NCBI GenBank assembly: GCA_905480425.1
Contig: CAJQQG010000066.1
Coordinates: forward strand, 1 to 47,707
Source: an uncultured Flavobacteriaceae bacterium
Lineage (GTDB): Bacteria > Bacteroidota > Bacteroidia > Flavobacteriales > Flavobacteriaceae
DNA length: 47,707 nucleotides
Reading direction: 5' to 3'
In this document: positions 1-8,427 of the stretch, piece after piece
Numbering within the stretch: position 1 is the stretch's first letter
Layout: each line of letters starts with the position of its first letter
The notes under the pieces: model-generated
What the model saw: only the letters and a program-made list of their open reading frames with translations
What the model was told of the DNA's origin: nothing
Databases searched by the model: none
Translations under genes and position numbers: made by a program

Positions 1-450
1 AGCAAGTTTATCATTTAAGTCAAAGTTTACTCCAATACCACCAAGTCCAGTTCTACTGGTTTCTTTTGATGGGTAAGAGCCTTCACTATCAGCTGAAGCA
101 GGTTCAAATCTAGAAAAACCATATCCAGCAAATAAATAAGGTGATATTTTACCATCAGAAAGATTGTATTTCACAATACCATCGACAGATGAATAGCCAA
201 GGTCTTCAGGAGTGTTTTTTATATTATTAAGAGAATATTGTGCGCCTAAAGAGAATCCTGCACCTAAATAACGCGATAAGCTTAAGGCAGGTGCGCCAAA
301 GTTTAATCCTGAGTCTAAATCACCACCTTGAATATTAATGAAATCAATTCCAACACCAATTACCCAAGGTTTATCAGAATTCTGAGAAATTCCAAATTGG
401 AAAAATAATAAGAAAGCTAGACTGAAAAATATTTTAATAAAATGATTCAT
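1..450 (-). CDS. Outer-membrane beta-barrel protein, partial (3' end beyond the window)
   Basis: The first 150 codons are present and the frame is open to the window edge. Residues 1 to about 24 form a signal peptide: Lys near the N-terminus, a hydrophobic Phe/Leu-rich core, then an FGISQ-like cleavage region. The mature part alternates hydrophobic and polar residues with many Gly and aromatic residues, and contains SPYLFAGYGFSRFE and GIGVNFDLNDKLA. This resembles the N-terminal barrel of OmpA/OprF-like porins. Whether a C-terminal peptidoglycan-binding OmpA domain follows cannot be seen. The start is ATG at 450-448, with a TATTTTTG promoter element about 30 bases upstream. The family is inferred from barrel character, not from a specific catalytic motif. 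Confidence 0.7.
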   Translation of the reverse strand, partial: MNHFIKIFFSLAFLLFFQFGISQNSDKPWVIGVGIDFINIQGGDLDSGLNFGAPALSLSRYLGAGFSLGAQYSLNNIKNTPEDLGYSSVDGIVKYNLSDGKISPYLFAGYGFSRFEPASADSEGSYPSKETSRTGLGGIGVNFDLNDKLA

Positions 451-481
451 ACTTCAAGGGGTTAACGATAATTAAGTGAAA

Positions 482-489
482 CAAAAATA
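482..489 (-). promoter_or_regulatory. Candidate -7 element for the outer-membrane protein gene
   Basis: The minus strand reads TATTTTTG, an exact match to the Bacteroidota -7 consensus TAnnTTTG, 31 bases before the ATG. No well-spaced TTG (-33) is present; the nearest is 14 bases upstream, which is short. Confidence 0.4.
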
Positions 490-551
490 AGGAAGTTGCT
501 GAGCAATTAAGAATTGTCTTAGCATAATTTTCAAAATTTTTAAATCAATTA

Positions 552-728
552 TTACTCTAAATCCTTACCAGACTTAAATATTTTTGGAAATCTCTTCTCT
601 ATCCAATCCGGAATATAATTTTGATTTTTATCTTCTTCCATTCCTGTTGCTGTAGATATGACGGCATATAAAATAACACCTCCAACTAGAACAACAGCTC
701 CGATAATTACGATTGCTATTTCACTCAT
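552..728 (-). CDS. 58-residue single-span membrane microprotein
   Basis: ATG at 728-726 opens 58 codons ending in TAA at 554-552. After MSE, residues 4-27 are almost entirely hydrophobic (Ile, Val, Ala, Gly, Leu) and form one transmembrane helix. Residues 31-58 are charged and include EEDKNQNYIPDWIEKRFPKI. That predicts a small inner-membrane protein with a soluble tail of about 28 residues. It lies 53 bases downstream of the three-domain fusion gene on the same strand and could be expressed by read-through. I do not recognise a family. Support comes from the coherent helix-plus-tail layout and the position in an otherwise empty gap. Function unknown. Confidence 0.55.
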   Translation of the reverse strand: MSEIAIVIIGAVVLVGGVILYAVISTATGMEEDKNQNYIPDWIEKRFPKIFKSGKDLE

Positions 729-746
729 TATTCAATATTTTATTAT

Positions 747-754
747 TAAAAGTA
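747..754 (-). promoter_or_regulatory. Weak -7 candidate for the microprotein
   Basis: The minus strand reads TACTTTTA, seven of eight fitting TAnnTTTG, 18 bases before the microprotein ATG. The surroundings are poly-A/T, so chance matches are likely. Confidence 0.2.
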
Positions 755-781
755 CAAAAAAAAAATACTTTAATTTATTAT

Positions 782-3700
782 TTATGATTTGAAATCTTTC
801 ATTAAGTCTTCATCTAGAATTTTTTTTAAATAAAAAAGTACTTCTTTTGCATTATCTATTGAAAATACTAGTGGCGGTTTTATCTTCAAAACATTATTTT
901 CAGGTCCGTCAGTACTCATTAAAATTCCATGATTTTTCATTCGATTTACTAAATAAGAAGCATGTCGCTCAAGTGGGATTAAATTTGAATCTACTAATTC
1001 TATTCCTAGAAAAAAACCTTGCCCTCGAATGTCACCTATTATTGGATATTTTTTTGAAAGTTTTTGCAGTTCTTTTTTTAAGAAATTTCCAACGATTAAT
1101 GCATTTTGCTGAAGCTTTTCATCTTCAACTACCTCCAAAACTGTTTTTGAAATAATAGAAGAAACAGGGTTTCCTCCAAAAGTGTTAAAAAATTCCATCC
1201 CATTAGCGAATTTTTCAGCAACCTTAATTGTACAAGCTACTGCAGCTATAGGATGTCCATTACCTAATGGTTTTCCTATGGTAACAATATCTGGAACTAC
1301 ATCATGTAGTTGAAATCCCCAATAATTACTTCCTGTCCTTCCAAGCCCTGTTTGAACTTCATCAGAAATACATAATCCTCCTGCATTTTTAACTAAGTTA
1401 AAGGCACTTTTTAAAAATCCTTTAGGTAATTCAATTTGTCCACCACAACTAATAATTGGCTCTACAATGAATGCTCCAACTTGTTGATTAGAATTTTTAA
1501 TTTGATTAATTAAGTTCATAACTTCCTTAGCATATAAAGAACCTGTATTTTCTCCTCTGTATTTTCCTCTAAAAGAATCAGGTAATGGAAAAACATGAAC
1601 ATTTTTTGGTGCTCCAGTACCACCTTTTCCATCAAATTTATAAGAACTAATATCCACACACATGTTTGTATTTCCATGATATCCATACTCAGATACTATA
1701 ATTTCTTCTGATTTTGTAACTGTTTTGACCATTCGAATTGCCAATTCATTAGCCTCACTTCCTGAATTAACAAAATGTATAACTACTAATTCAGGCGGTA
1801 ATTTTTCAACAAGTCTTTTGGCTAAGGTGGTTATATGTTCATGTAAATATCGAGTGTTAGTATTTAGTAATCCCATTTGTAACTGACCAGCTTTAACAAC
1901 CTTGGGGTGCTCATGTCCTACATGTGCAACATTATTTACGGTATCTATAAATTTTCTACCTTTATTATCGATTAAATACACCCCTTCACCTCTAACAATG
2001 TGTATTGGTATTTTATACTGTAAACTCATTCCTTTTCCTAAATAGACCTTTCGATCTGCCTGTATTTTTTCTTTGATAGAATTAAAATCAGTATTTAAAA
2101 TAGTTTTTTTAAATAATAGATTAGGATCAGGACAGATTCCCCTCCATATCTTTTCTTGATTTGGAAAACAAACACCAGGAAAATCATTTTTAAAATTTAA
2201 AAGCGACAACATTACCTGAAAGTGTAAATGAGGTGCCCAATTTCCATTTTCTTCTGAATCACCTATTCTTGATAGTTCTTGGCCTTTTTTTATGAAATCA
2301 CCAGGTGTATAGCTTAATACGCTAGCAACATTCAAATGACCATAGAGTGTGAAAAAATCAAAACCTGGTGCTCCATGCTTTAAAATTAACATTCCCCCAT
2401 ATGCTTTTTCTCCCTGGTCGTTTAAAGCCATGACCACATGACCTTCAAGAAAACTAAAGACAGGGGTAGCCGATGGAACCCAGAAATCAATCCCTAAATG
2501 AACGGAACGATTTTCAGTACCTGAATTACCGATTTTGTCATATTTAGAAGAAGTGTATAACGATCTGGGCTCTAAATAACCTCCAGAAATAATAGCATTA
2601 GGATATTTTTTTTGAAGTTGATCTAGTTTAAACTGAAAAAGATCTAAATCATTAAATTCATGTTGTTGACCAATCCATGTACTTGACACGCTTAAATCTA
2701 TAAGATGAACTTCTTCAGTCTTTAATGAAAGAAATAGCTCTGAAAGACTTATATTCTGTTGAATTGTCCAATCAGTAAAAGAAATAAAATCTGGGTGAGA
2801 ATTAAGGTTACAAGCTGTTCTAAAACTAAAATGTGCAAAATTAGGATCAATTGTTATCCAATTCTGTAATAACTCCCATGCAGGTTTTTCACTAATTGAC
2901 AAATACTCATTTTCAGGTTCTGTAATTTTATTAAGAGCAGACTTTGTGACTGAAATGATCAGACGCATCGCAATACAGGAATATAAAAGAGATAGTTCCT
3001 CTTCTTTAAGAGGAAAGACACTATGATATCCTTGAACAATTGGGAAAGCTGCCATTAATGGATCATTTTCATGCATTATCGCATAAGAACAACAAATAGC
3101 TAAATCATTTATTGTTTGAGTATAGATTGCATCTCCAAAATCTATAATTGCATTGACAGAAGGGTGTTCAAGATCTTTTGAAACAATACAATTATTATCG
3201 TTTACATCGTTATGGACAATGCTCTTTCTTAAATTATTATATAGTGGTTTTAATGAAGAAAAAATATCTAAAAAATATATCAGTAGTGAAGCTTGTTCTT
3301 TATTAAACAAATACAAATACTCCCTAGTCCATTCTGCCCCTGCAATATCCCACTCAAAAAAACGATGAGCTTTATGATGTTCATAATTTTGCAGATCTTT
3401 TGTGAGACTTCCTGCCTTTTCTCCCATGCTATGGCGGAGATAATCTGTTTTTGGATTTACAGTACTCCAAACTCTTCCGTAAACCCAAGAAAGAAGTCGA
3501 ACAGCTCTTTGGACGCCATTTTGATCTTTAAAGAAAGAAATCTCTTTACCTTCATTATTTAAAATGACCTTTGGAAATTGTTTTTGCGGTGACTGGTGAT
3601 TAAGATATTGTAAAATATTTTGTTGAAATTCTAAATATTCAATATTAAAATTGGACGGAGCTATCTTTAAAACAAAACTTAATCCTTCGTTTGTTTCTAA

Positions 3701-3802
3701 CTTATAATTAAAATCAATTTCTCCTGGTAGAACAGAAAGCGTTCCCTCAATACTATATTGGTCTTTTACTATTTTTTTTATGGATGATAGACTTATCTTC
3801 AA
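782..3802 (-). CDS. Three-domain fusion: APH-like kinase, M23 peptidase, class III aminotransferase
   Basis: 1006 residues with three recognisable modules. Residues 1-340 are an aminoglycoside-phosphotransferase/hydroxylysine-kinase fold: Brenner-type motif H197-N-D199 to N204, and metal-binding D221-F-G. Residues about 400-560 are an M23 (LytM-like) metallopeptidase: H435xxxD439, H489 in LYGHL, H525-L-H527. Residues 575-1006 are a class III PLP aminotransferase: NSGSEAN at 679-685, D814-E815 in SDEVQTG, Schiff-base Lys844 in TIGKPLGNG. The C-terminal part resembles the ethanolamine-phosphate and phosphohydroxylysine phospho-lyases (AGXT2L1/2), whose partner kinase is APH-like. Kinase plus phospho-lyase in one chain therefore suggests amino-alcohol or hydroxylysine breakdown (inference). 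No signal peptide is evident, so the M23 insert would be cytosolic. All catalytic residues appear intact. The start is TTG at 3802-3800; no in-frame ATG fits the N-terminus. Confidence 0.9.
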   Translation of the reverse strand: MKISLSSIKKIVKDQYSIEGTLSVLPGEIDFNYKLETNEGLSFVLKIAPSNFNIEYLEFQQNILQYLNHQSPQKQFPKVILNNEGKEISFFKDQNGVQRAVRLLSWVYGRVWSTVNPKTDYLRHSMGEKAGSLTKDLQNYEHHKAHRFFEWDIAGAEWTREYLYLFNKEQASLLIYFLDIFSSLKPLYNNLRKSIVHNDVNDNNCIVSKDLEHPSVNAIIDFGDAIYTQTINDLAICCSYAIMHENDPLMAAFPIVQGYHSVFPLKEEELSLLYSCIAMRLIISVTKSALNKITEPENEYLSISEKPAWELLQNWITIDPNFAHFSFRTACNLNSHPDFISFTDWTIQQNISLSELFLSLKTEEVHLIDLSVSSTWIGQQHEFNDLDLFQFKLDQLQKKYPNAIISGGYLEPRSLYTSSKYDKIGNSGTENRSVHLGIDFWVPSATPVFSFLEGHVVMALNDQGEKAYGGMLILKHGAPGFDFFTLYGHLNVASVLSYTPGDFIKKGQELSRIGDSEENGNWAPHLHFQVMLSLLNFKNDFPGVCFPNQEKIWRGICPDPNLLFKKTILNTDFNSIKEKIQADRKVYLGKGMSLQYKIPIHIVRGEGVYLIDNKGRKFIDTVNNVAHVGHEHPKVVKAGQLQMGLLNTNTRYLHEHITTLAKRLVEKLPPELVVIHFVNSGSEANELAIRMVKTVTKSEEIIVSEYGYHGNTNMCVDISSYKFDGKGGTGAPKNVHVFPLPDSFRGKYRGENTGSLYAKEVMNLINQIKNSNQQVGAFIVEPIISCGGQIELPKGFLKSAFNLVKNAGGLCISDEVQTGLGRTGSNYWGFQLHDVVPDIVTIGKPLGNGHPIAAVACTIKVAEKFANGMEFFNTFGGNPVSSIISKTVLEVVEDEKLQQNALIVGNFLKKELQKLSKKYPIIGDIRGQGFFLGIELVDSNLIPLERHASYLVNRMKNHGILMSTDGPENNVLKIKPPLVFSIDNAKEVLFYLKKILDEDLMKDFKS

Positions 3803-3816
3803 GATGAAAGAACTAT

Positions 3817-3824
3817 TAAATGTA
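3817..3824 (-). promoter_or_regulatory. Weak -7 candidate for the fusion gene
   Basis: The minus strand reads TACATTTA (one mismatch to TAnnTTTG), 14 bases before the TTG start. I cannot identify a matching -33 TTG. Confidence 0.25.
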
Positions 3825-3878
3825 AAGTATATTTAAAAATTTCAAGGTAATTAAATATTACGAAAATATTATAAAATA

Positions 3879-5279
3879 TTAGTTTACAGGAATAAAATCT
3901 TTTTGAATATTAGGAGTTCTTAAATGACTCATTGCTTTTCTTCGCTCCACAACTAATCGATCTTTAATACCAAAAGAAGAAGGATCACCTTGAAAAGAAA
4001 CTTTCCAAATCTTTCCTTTTTTAGAATCTGAAATGTATAATGAACCTTCGGGACCTTCAGATAATCCCATTGGTCGGTAAGTGGCATCTTTCATATTTAT
4101 AATTATTTCTTGTTCTGAAAAACCATCTGCAAACACCTCCCACCGACCAAAAGGTTTTCCGTTTTCAAAAGGAATAAAAGCAACTATATATCCAGCTTGA
4201 GGATATGGCCCCCTATTAGTCGAACCATGAAATGCGACAAATGCACCTTTTTTATAATGAGCAGGAAACTGATCTCCTTTATAAAACAATAAATCATTTG
4301 GAGCCCAGTGTGCAGGTAATGCCATGATAGGGTTTTCATAGCCTTCTTCTGATTCTCGATAACCATCACCACCATACTCGGGTGCTAACATTCGTTTCTG
4401 TTTAAAAGGATCATAATAAGTATAAGGCCAACCATAATTTTTACCCTCTTTAATTATTAAAAATTCTTCAGCGGGTAAAACAGAATTATCCCACTCAGAA
4501 TAAAACAAAGGTGCATGGTTATGCAAATAATCTCGCCCATGATTTAAGGCGTATAATTGATTATCTTGCGTATTCCATGATAAGGCAACAATACTTCTTA
4601 AACCTGTAGCGAAGAGCTCTCCATCTGCTTGCTTTTGATTTGGAGTAGCCTCATCAAATTTCCAGATTCCTCCTAATATATCAAGCTGTGAACAAGGATA
4701 CTCTCCTTTAATTACAGATGTTGAATTAGTGTAGGTAATGGATTGATCTTCACAAACATTTGTAGGAGCGCTAAAAGTTACATACATACCACCTAAATTA
4801 TCAAACGCTAACGATTTAGAATTGTGCCATCGAATAGGAAATTCATCAATCATTATTACCTCTGGCTCTCCTTCTGGGATTAATTGTCCCTCTATAAGTT
4901 TTTGACGATATACAACCAACTCTGAGCTATAATACAAATACCCATTATGAATACGCATTTCTGTTGCAAACCTTCCATCGTTAGGATAATTACCAAATCG
5001 TTTTATGATATCCGCTATACCATCTCCGTTCTCATCACGCAGCGCAACATTTCCTTTGGTTCCGTTTTCTATACTGAGTTTAACGTATACATCACCATTA
5101 TCATTAACCGCCAAGTGGCGGGAAGGACCAATACTGTCTACTAAAACTAATGCTTTAAATCCTGTGGGTAAAATTAATCCACCATTACTAATTCTTCTGT
5201 TTTGCGAAGAATTTTGCTGAATGTTCTTTTCACATTGATAAAAAAAGATGACCAGTAAAAAAAGAATTGTTTTTTTCAT
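3879..5279 (-). CDS. PQQ-dependent sugar (sorbosone-type) dehydrogenase lipoprotein
   Basis: 466 residues. The N-terminus has two Lys, a hydrophobic stretch and C16 in FFYQC, a relaxed Bacteroidota lipobox, so the protein should be a lipoprotein outside the cytoplasm. The rest is a beta-propeller of the glucose/sorbosone dehydrogenase family: SKSLAFDNLGGMYVTF, a GKNYGWPY stretch, and near the C-terminus PMGLSEGPEGSLYISDSKKG. Members oxidise sugars or aldoses with pyrroloquinoline quinone, but many Bacteroidota homologues have no known substrate. The gene starts with ATG 21 bases after the tRNA on the same strand, so it may share the tRNA promoter. It is separated by 76 bases from the fusion gene that follows. 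The family is clear; the substrate and true use of PQQ are not. Confidence 0.8.
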   Translation of the reverse strand: MKKTILFLLVIFFYQCEKNIQQNSSQNRRISNGGLILPTGFKALVLVDSIGPSRHLAVNDNGDVYVKLSIENGTKGNVALRDENGDGIADIIKRFGNYPNDGRFATEMRIHNGYLYYSSELVVYRQKLIEGQLIPEGEPEVIMIDEFPIRWHNSKSLAFDNLGGMYVTFSAPTNVCEDQSITYTNSTSVIKGEYPCSQLDILGGIWKFDEATPNQKQADGELFATGLRSIVALSWNTQDNQLYALNHGRDYLHNHAPLFYSEWDNSVLPAEEFLIIKEGKNYGWPYTYYDPFKQKRMLAPEYGGDGYRESEEGYENPIMALPAHWAPNDLLFYKGDQFPAHYKKGAFVAFHGSTNRGPYPQAGYIVAFIPFENGKPFGRWEVFADGFSEQEIIINMKDATYRPMGLSEGPEGSLYISDSKKGKIWKVSFQGDPSSFGIKDRLVVERRKAMSHLRTPNIQKDFIPVN

Positions 5280-5300
5280 GACTAAACTTTAGCGAAAAAG

Positions 5301-5374
5301 TGACCCAGAAGGGATTCGAACCCCTAACCGTCAGAGCCGAAATCTGATATTCTATCCAGTTGAACTACTGGGCC
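5301..5374 (-). tRNA. tRNA-Arg, anticodon TCG
   Basis: 74 bases fold as a cloverleaf on the minus strand. The acceptor arm GGCCCAG pairs with CTGGGTC (one G-T pair). The anticodon stem TCAGA/TCTGA encloses loop TTTCGGC, giving anticodon TCG at 5340-5338. The T arm contains the expected GGTTCGAATCC-type core. The discriminator is A and no CCA is encoded. It would read the CGA Arg codon. Confidence 0.93.
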
Positions 5375-5383
5375 AATTAGGAT

Positions 5384-5391
5384 CAAAAGTA
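5384..5391 (-). promoter_or_regulatory. -7 element of the tRNA-Arg gene
   Basis: The minus strand reads TACTTTTG, an exact TAnnTTTG match, ending 9 bases before the mature tRNA 5' end. That is a natural spacing for a short-leader tRNA transcript. A TTG lies only 13 bases upstream, closer than usual. Confidence 0.5.
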
Positions 5392-5610
5392 AAGATTATT
5401 TGAGCAATGTGAATGCTTCTTTAGTTTTTTTTGAAGGTCAATAAATAATCAATCCATTATGAAAAATTGTTAAAACAATTCTAAGATAATATCCCTTTGG
5501 TATAATAGAAAAGCGACTGAAATTAATTATGGGTTGCTAATAAATGAAAAAGATACATGTGATTAATGACAAGTATCGAGATAAATCAAAAAGGGCTCAC
5601 AAAATAAATA

Positions 5611-5634
5611 CTTGTTAAATAATTTGATAACAAG
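5611..5634. repeat. Inverted repeat, possible terminator
   Basis: CTTGTTA (5611-5617) and TAACAAG (5628-5634) flank a 10-base loop. On the minus strand the hairpin is followed by TATTTATTTTG, so it could help end transcripts leaving the dcw operon. The stem has only two G-C pairs. Confidence 0.25.
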
Positions 5635-5876
5635 CGGATCTATTGCTCCCAATTTCTAACTATTTCGCCTTTAAATGATATATTATTGATAAATGAATTG
5701 ATATAAAAACATCCTAATAATTAAAAAATATTATTTGATCATGCTGTATAATATTTAAAGTATTCTTAGAATCTTATTCTTTTTTATGTGTTTAATAAAT
5801 CCCACTCTATGAACGGGTTTTTATTTGTTGGCCATTTGATTTTATCTAATTAATCTTTTATAATCATCCTATCTAG

Positions 5877-6329
5877 TTATGCGCCGAGCTTTTGTTTAAC
5901 TAGGCTAGCTATTAGCTTTCCTTCAGCTCTACCTGCTAATTGACCTGAAGCCACACCCATTACCCTTCCCATATCTTTCATATTATCTGCCTTTGTTTTG
6001 GTTATGATTTCTGAAATGATTTTTTCAACTTCTGTTTCTGAAAGTTGAGCGGGAAGAAATTCAGTAATCACTTCAGCTTGAGCTTCTTCAGGTTCTGCCA
6101 GATCATCTCTATCTTGCTCTCTATAAATAGCAGCGCTTTCTTTGCGTTGTTTCACTAAACGCTGAAGAAGTCTTATAGACTCATCGTCATTAAGCTCTTT
6201 ATTGCCTGAGCCTGAAGTTTGTGACAGAAGAATTCCAGATTTAATTGCGCGTAATGCCTCTAATCGCAAACTGTCTTTTGCTCGCATTGCATTTTTAATT
6301 TCATCAGTAAGATTACTTAAAATTCCCAT
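5877..6329 (-). CDS. yqeY: GatB/YqeY-domain protein
   Basis: 150 residues, matching the full YqeY family (about 145-150). Typical features are the N-terminal LTDEIKNAMRAKDSLRLEALRAIKS segment, read here in parts, a central EEAQAEVITEFLPAQLSE stretch and a C-terminal DMGRVMGVASGQLAGRAEGK stretch. The family shares its fold with the tRNA-binding tail domain of GatB, the amidotransferase that makes Gln-tRNA and Asn-tRNA. The free-standing protein's role is not settled. It starts with ATG 10 bases after ftsZ on the same strand, making it the last gene of the dcw operon here. No ribosome-binding site is evident, as usual in this phylum. Confidence 0.9.
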   Translation of the reverse strand: MGILSNLTDEIKNAMRAKDSLRLEALRAIKSGILLSQTSGSGNKELNDDESIRLLQRLVKQRKESAAIYREQDRDDLAEPEEAQAEVITEFLPAQLSETEVEKIISEIITKTKADNMKDMGRVMGVASGQLAGRAEGKLIASLVKQKLGA

Positions 6330-6339
6330 ATAATATTAA

Positions 6340-8427
6340 TTAGTCGACATTATCGTGTAAAAAAGAATTGTTGGAGCGAAGTTGTAAATCATTATTCTCG
6401 TCATTGCTCAAAGAAGTTCGTGACGGTATATCTGGTATATCACAATCTAGATCTATGCCTTGCCTTTTGTAAGCAGGCTCTTTTTCTATATCATCAATAC
6501 GTTGTAATTGGTGTTTGAATTTGTGGTTAAAAGCTTTTAAATGTTCTCGTCGCTTTTCACTTTGAGAAGTTTTACTTTCATTTATAGACTTCTCAAAGGG
6601 ATCTATTTCACCTGTTGAATTGGATTCAGAATCATTCTCATTAATAATTAATTTTTCATTATCTAGAGAAGTTTCATCTTTGCTTTCAAAAGTTACCTCC
6701 ATAGAAGCTTCCTCAAAATCTTGGGTTAGATTAGTTGAAGTTTCTAGAATTTGCTCTTCCTCTAAATGTGGCATTTGAGATTCTTCAGTTTTAACCTTTC
6801 TAAGAGGTAATTCAAAATCAAGTTGAATTTGATTTTCTTGATCTAAAACTTCAGGATCTACTACATCTATATCAGAAAGGGAATCTGTTAAATCATTAAT
6901 AATAAATTCTTCAGCCAAAGATTCATCTGAAAAATTAACATTTAATGAGGGTGAAGTATCCTTAACTACTGATGAATCTGTTTCAAATTTGGGTTCAAAA
7001 AACGAATCATCTAAATTAATTTCTTCTAGTTCAGAGGCTTTTTTATATGCTGTTTTTTCAGTCTTAATTTCTTCATGTTTTGGGACAAAGGTATTTGCTT
7101 TAGAAGAAGCTTCAGATTCTTCTTTAACATGAGTTTCATTAATTCCATGAAAATCAATATGATTACTGACAACTTCATAGTCTACATCTAAGTCATATAA
7201 TATGGTGTTCATTTCTATCAAAAGTTCTTCTGAGGCTTCTTCTAAAGTTTGATTAATTTTATTTGGTATAGCTTGGATATTTTGTCTTTCTAAGTCATTA
7301 TTTTCACTGGAATTAGTTAGTCCAGAAAGAAGATTTTCATCACTCAAGTCATGCGTTATTTTTTGATCAGCTTCAAGAGTATGAATTATTTTCTTAGCCT
7401 CTGTATTGGATATTTCATTTTGTTGTTCCTGTCCAAAACCTGTAGCAATTACGGTTACAGATACTTCATTTCCTAAACTTTCATCTTCCCCTACACCCAT
7501 AATAATATTAGTGTGATTACCAGCCTCAGCTTGAATAAAATCATTAATCTCTCCAATTTCATCAATAGTAATTTCATCTGATCCTGAAACAATTAACAAC
7601 AGTACATTTTTACATCCTGTTATTTTATTATCATTCAAAAGTGGAGAATCTAAAGCCTTAACTATAGCTTCTTGTGCACGATTACTTCCTGAAGCCAGAC
7701 CAGATCCCATAATGGCAGTACCAGAATTTGTAAGTACCGTTTTTGCATCTTTAAGGTCAATATTCTGAGTATAATGGTGGGTAATAACTTCTGCAATTCC
7801 TCTGGCAGCAGTTGCTAAAACTTCATCTGCTTTTGCAAAGCCTGCTTTAAACCCAAGATTTCCATAAACTTCTCTAAGCTTATTGTTATTAATTACAATA
7901 AGAGCATCTACAGAAGCTTTTATTTTTTCTAACCCTCTCTGTGCTTGTTCCAACCTTAATTTTCCTTCAAACTGAAATGGCATAGTCACAATACCTACCG
8001 TCAATATATCAAGTGATTTGGCCATTTGGGCAATTACTGGAGCTGCACCCGTACCTGTTCCACCACCCATTCCTGCTGTAATAAATATCATTTTAGTTTG
8101 GGTAGAAAGTATCGATTGTATTTCTTCTTGACTTTCTAGAGCAGCACTTGCTCCTACTTCAGGATTTGCCCCTGCACCCAATCCCTCAGTTAAACTTGCC
8201 CCTAATTGTATTTTTGTAGGTACTCCACTCTCTGCTAAAGCTTGGGCATCTGTATTACTAACAATAAAATCTACCCCTTTTATTCCTTGTTGAAACATAT
8301 AATTGATAGCATTACTTCCTCCTCCACCTACACCAAGCACCTTAATTACATTACTTCTATTCTTTGGCAAATCAAAATTAATACCTTTTGTTTCTTCTTG
8401 ATCCATGTTCTGATATTGATTATGCAT
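6340..8427 (-). CDS. ftsZ: Cell division GTPase FtsZ with a long acidic tail
   Basis: 695 residues, nearly twice the E. coli length (383). Residues 25-331 are the tubulin-like core: GGGGSNA at 34-40, signature GGGTGTG at 121-127, and the synergy (T7) region NIDLKDA around 222-228 with its acidic residues kept. It forms the septal ring by GTP-driven polymerisation on the inner face of the membrane. Residues 332-680 are low complexity, rich in Glu, Asp, Ser and Asn, and probably disordered. The protein ends in a compact tail, LRSNNSFLHDNVD, which I take to be the lineage's partner-binding peptide instead of the classical LDIPxFLRxQ (inference). The ATG overlaps the ftsA stop by 8 bases, suggesting translational coupling. 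Confidence 0.97.
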   Translation of the reverse strand: MHNQYQNMDQEETKGINFDLPKNRSNVIKVLGVGGGGSNAINYMFQQGIKGVDFIVSNTDAQALAESGVPTKIQLGASLTEGLGAGANPEVGASAALESQEEIQSILSTQTKMIFITAGMGGGTGTGAAPVIAQMAKSLDILTVGIVTMPFQFEGKLRLEQAQRGLEKIKASVDALIVINNNKLREVYGNLGFKAGFAKADEVLATAARGIAEVITHHYTQNIDLKDAKTVLTNSGTAIMGSGLASGSNRAQEAIVKALDSPLLNDNKITGCKNVLLLIVSGSDEITIDEIGEINDFIQAEAGNHTNIIMGVGEDESLGNEVSVTVIATGFGQEQQNEISNTEAKKIIHTLEADQKITHDLSDENLLSGLTNSSENNDLERQNIQAIPNKINQTLEEASEELLIEMNTILYDLDVDYEVVSNHIDFHGINETHVKEESEASSKANTFVPKHEEIKTEKTAYKKASELEEINLDDSFFEPKFETDSSVVKDTSPSLNVNFSDESLAEEFIINDLTDSLSDIDVVDPEVLDQENQIQLDFELPLRKVKTEESQMPHLEEEQILETSTNLTQDFEEASMEVTFESKDETSLDNEKLIINENDSESNSTGEIDPFEKSINESKTSQSEKRREHLKAFNHKFKHQLQRIDDIEKEPAYKRQGIDLDCDIPDIPSRTSLSNDENNDLQLRSNNSFLHDNVD

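Larger units (their letters stand above)
5375..5876. other. Gene-free interval between tRNA-Arg and yqeY
   Basis: About 500 AT-rich bases. The only open frame I noticed is a 24-codon ATG frame near 5544-5618 (plus), with nothing to support translation. There are two small inverted repeats: AATTGTT/AACAATT at 5465-5480 with a 2-base spacer, and CTTGTTA/TAACAAG at 5611-5634 with a 10-base loop. Near 5797-5820 is a weak CCC...GGG hairpin flanked by A and T runs that could act as a terminator for the dcw operon. I see no known structured RNA. Confidence 0.5.

Noticed and set aside
5461-5520. TATAAT-like box near 5500 (plus) as a sigma-70 promoter
   Set aside because: No TTGACA at 16-18 bases, no gene downstream, and this phylum does not use that consensus.
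5544-5618. 24-codon ATG frame in the gap after tRNA-Arg (plus)
   Set aside because: Very short, rich in Lys/Ile as expected for AT-rich noise, no domain, no clear promoter.
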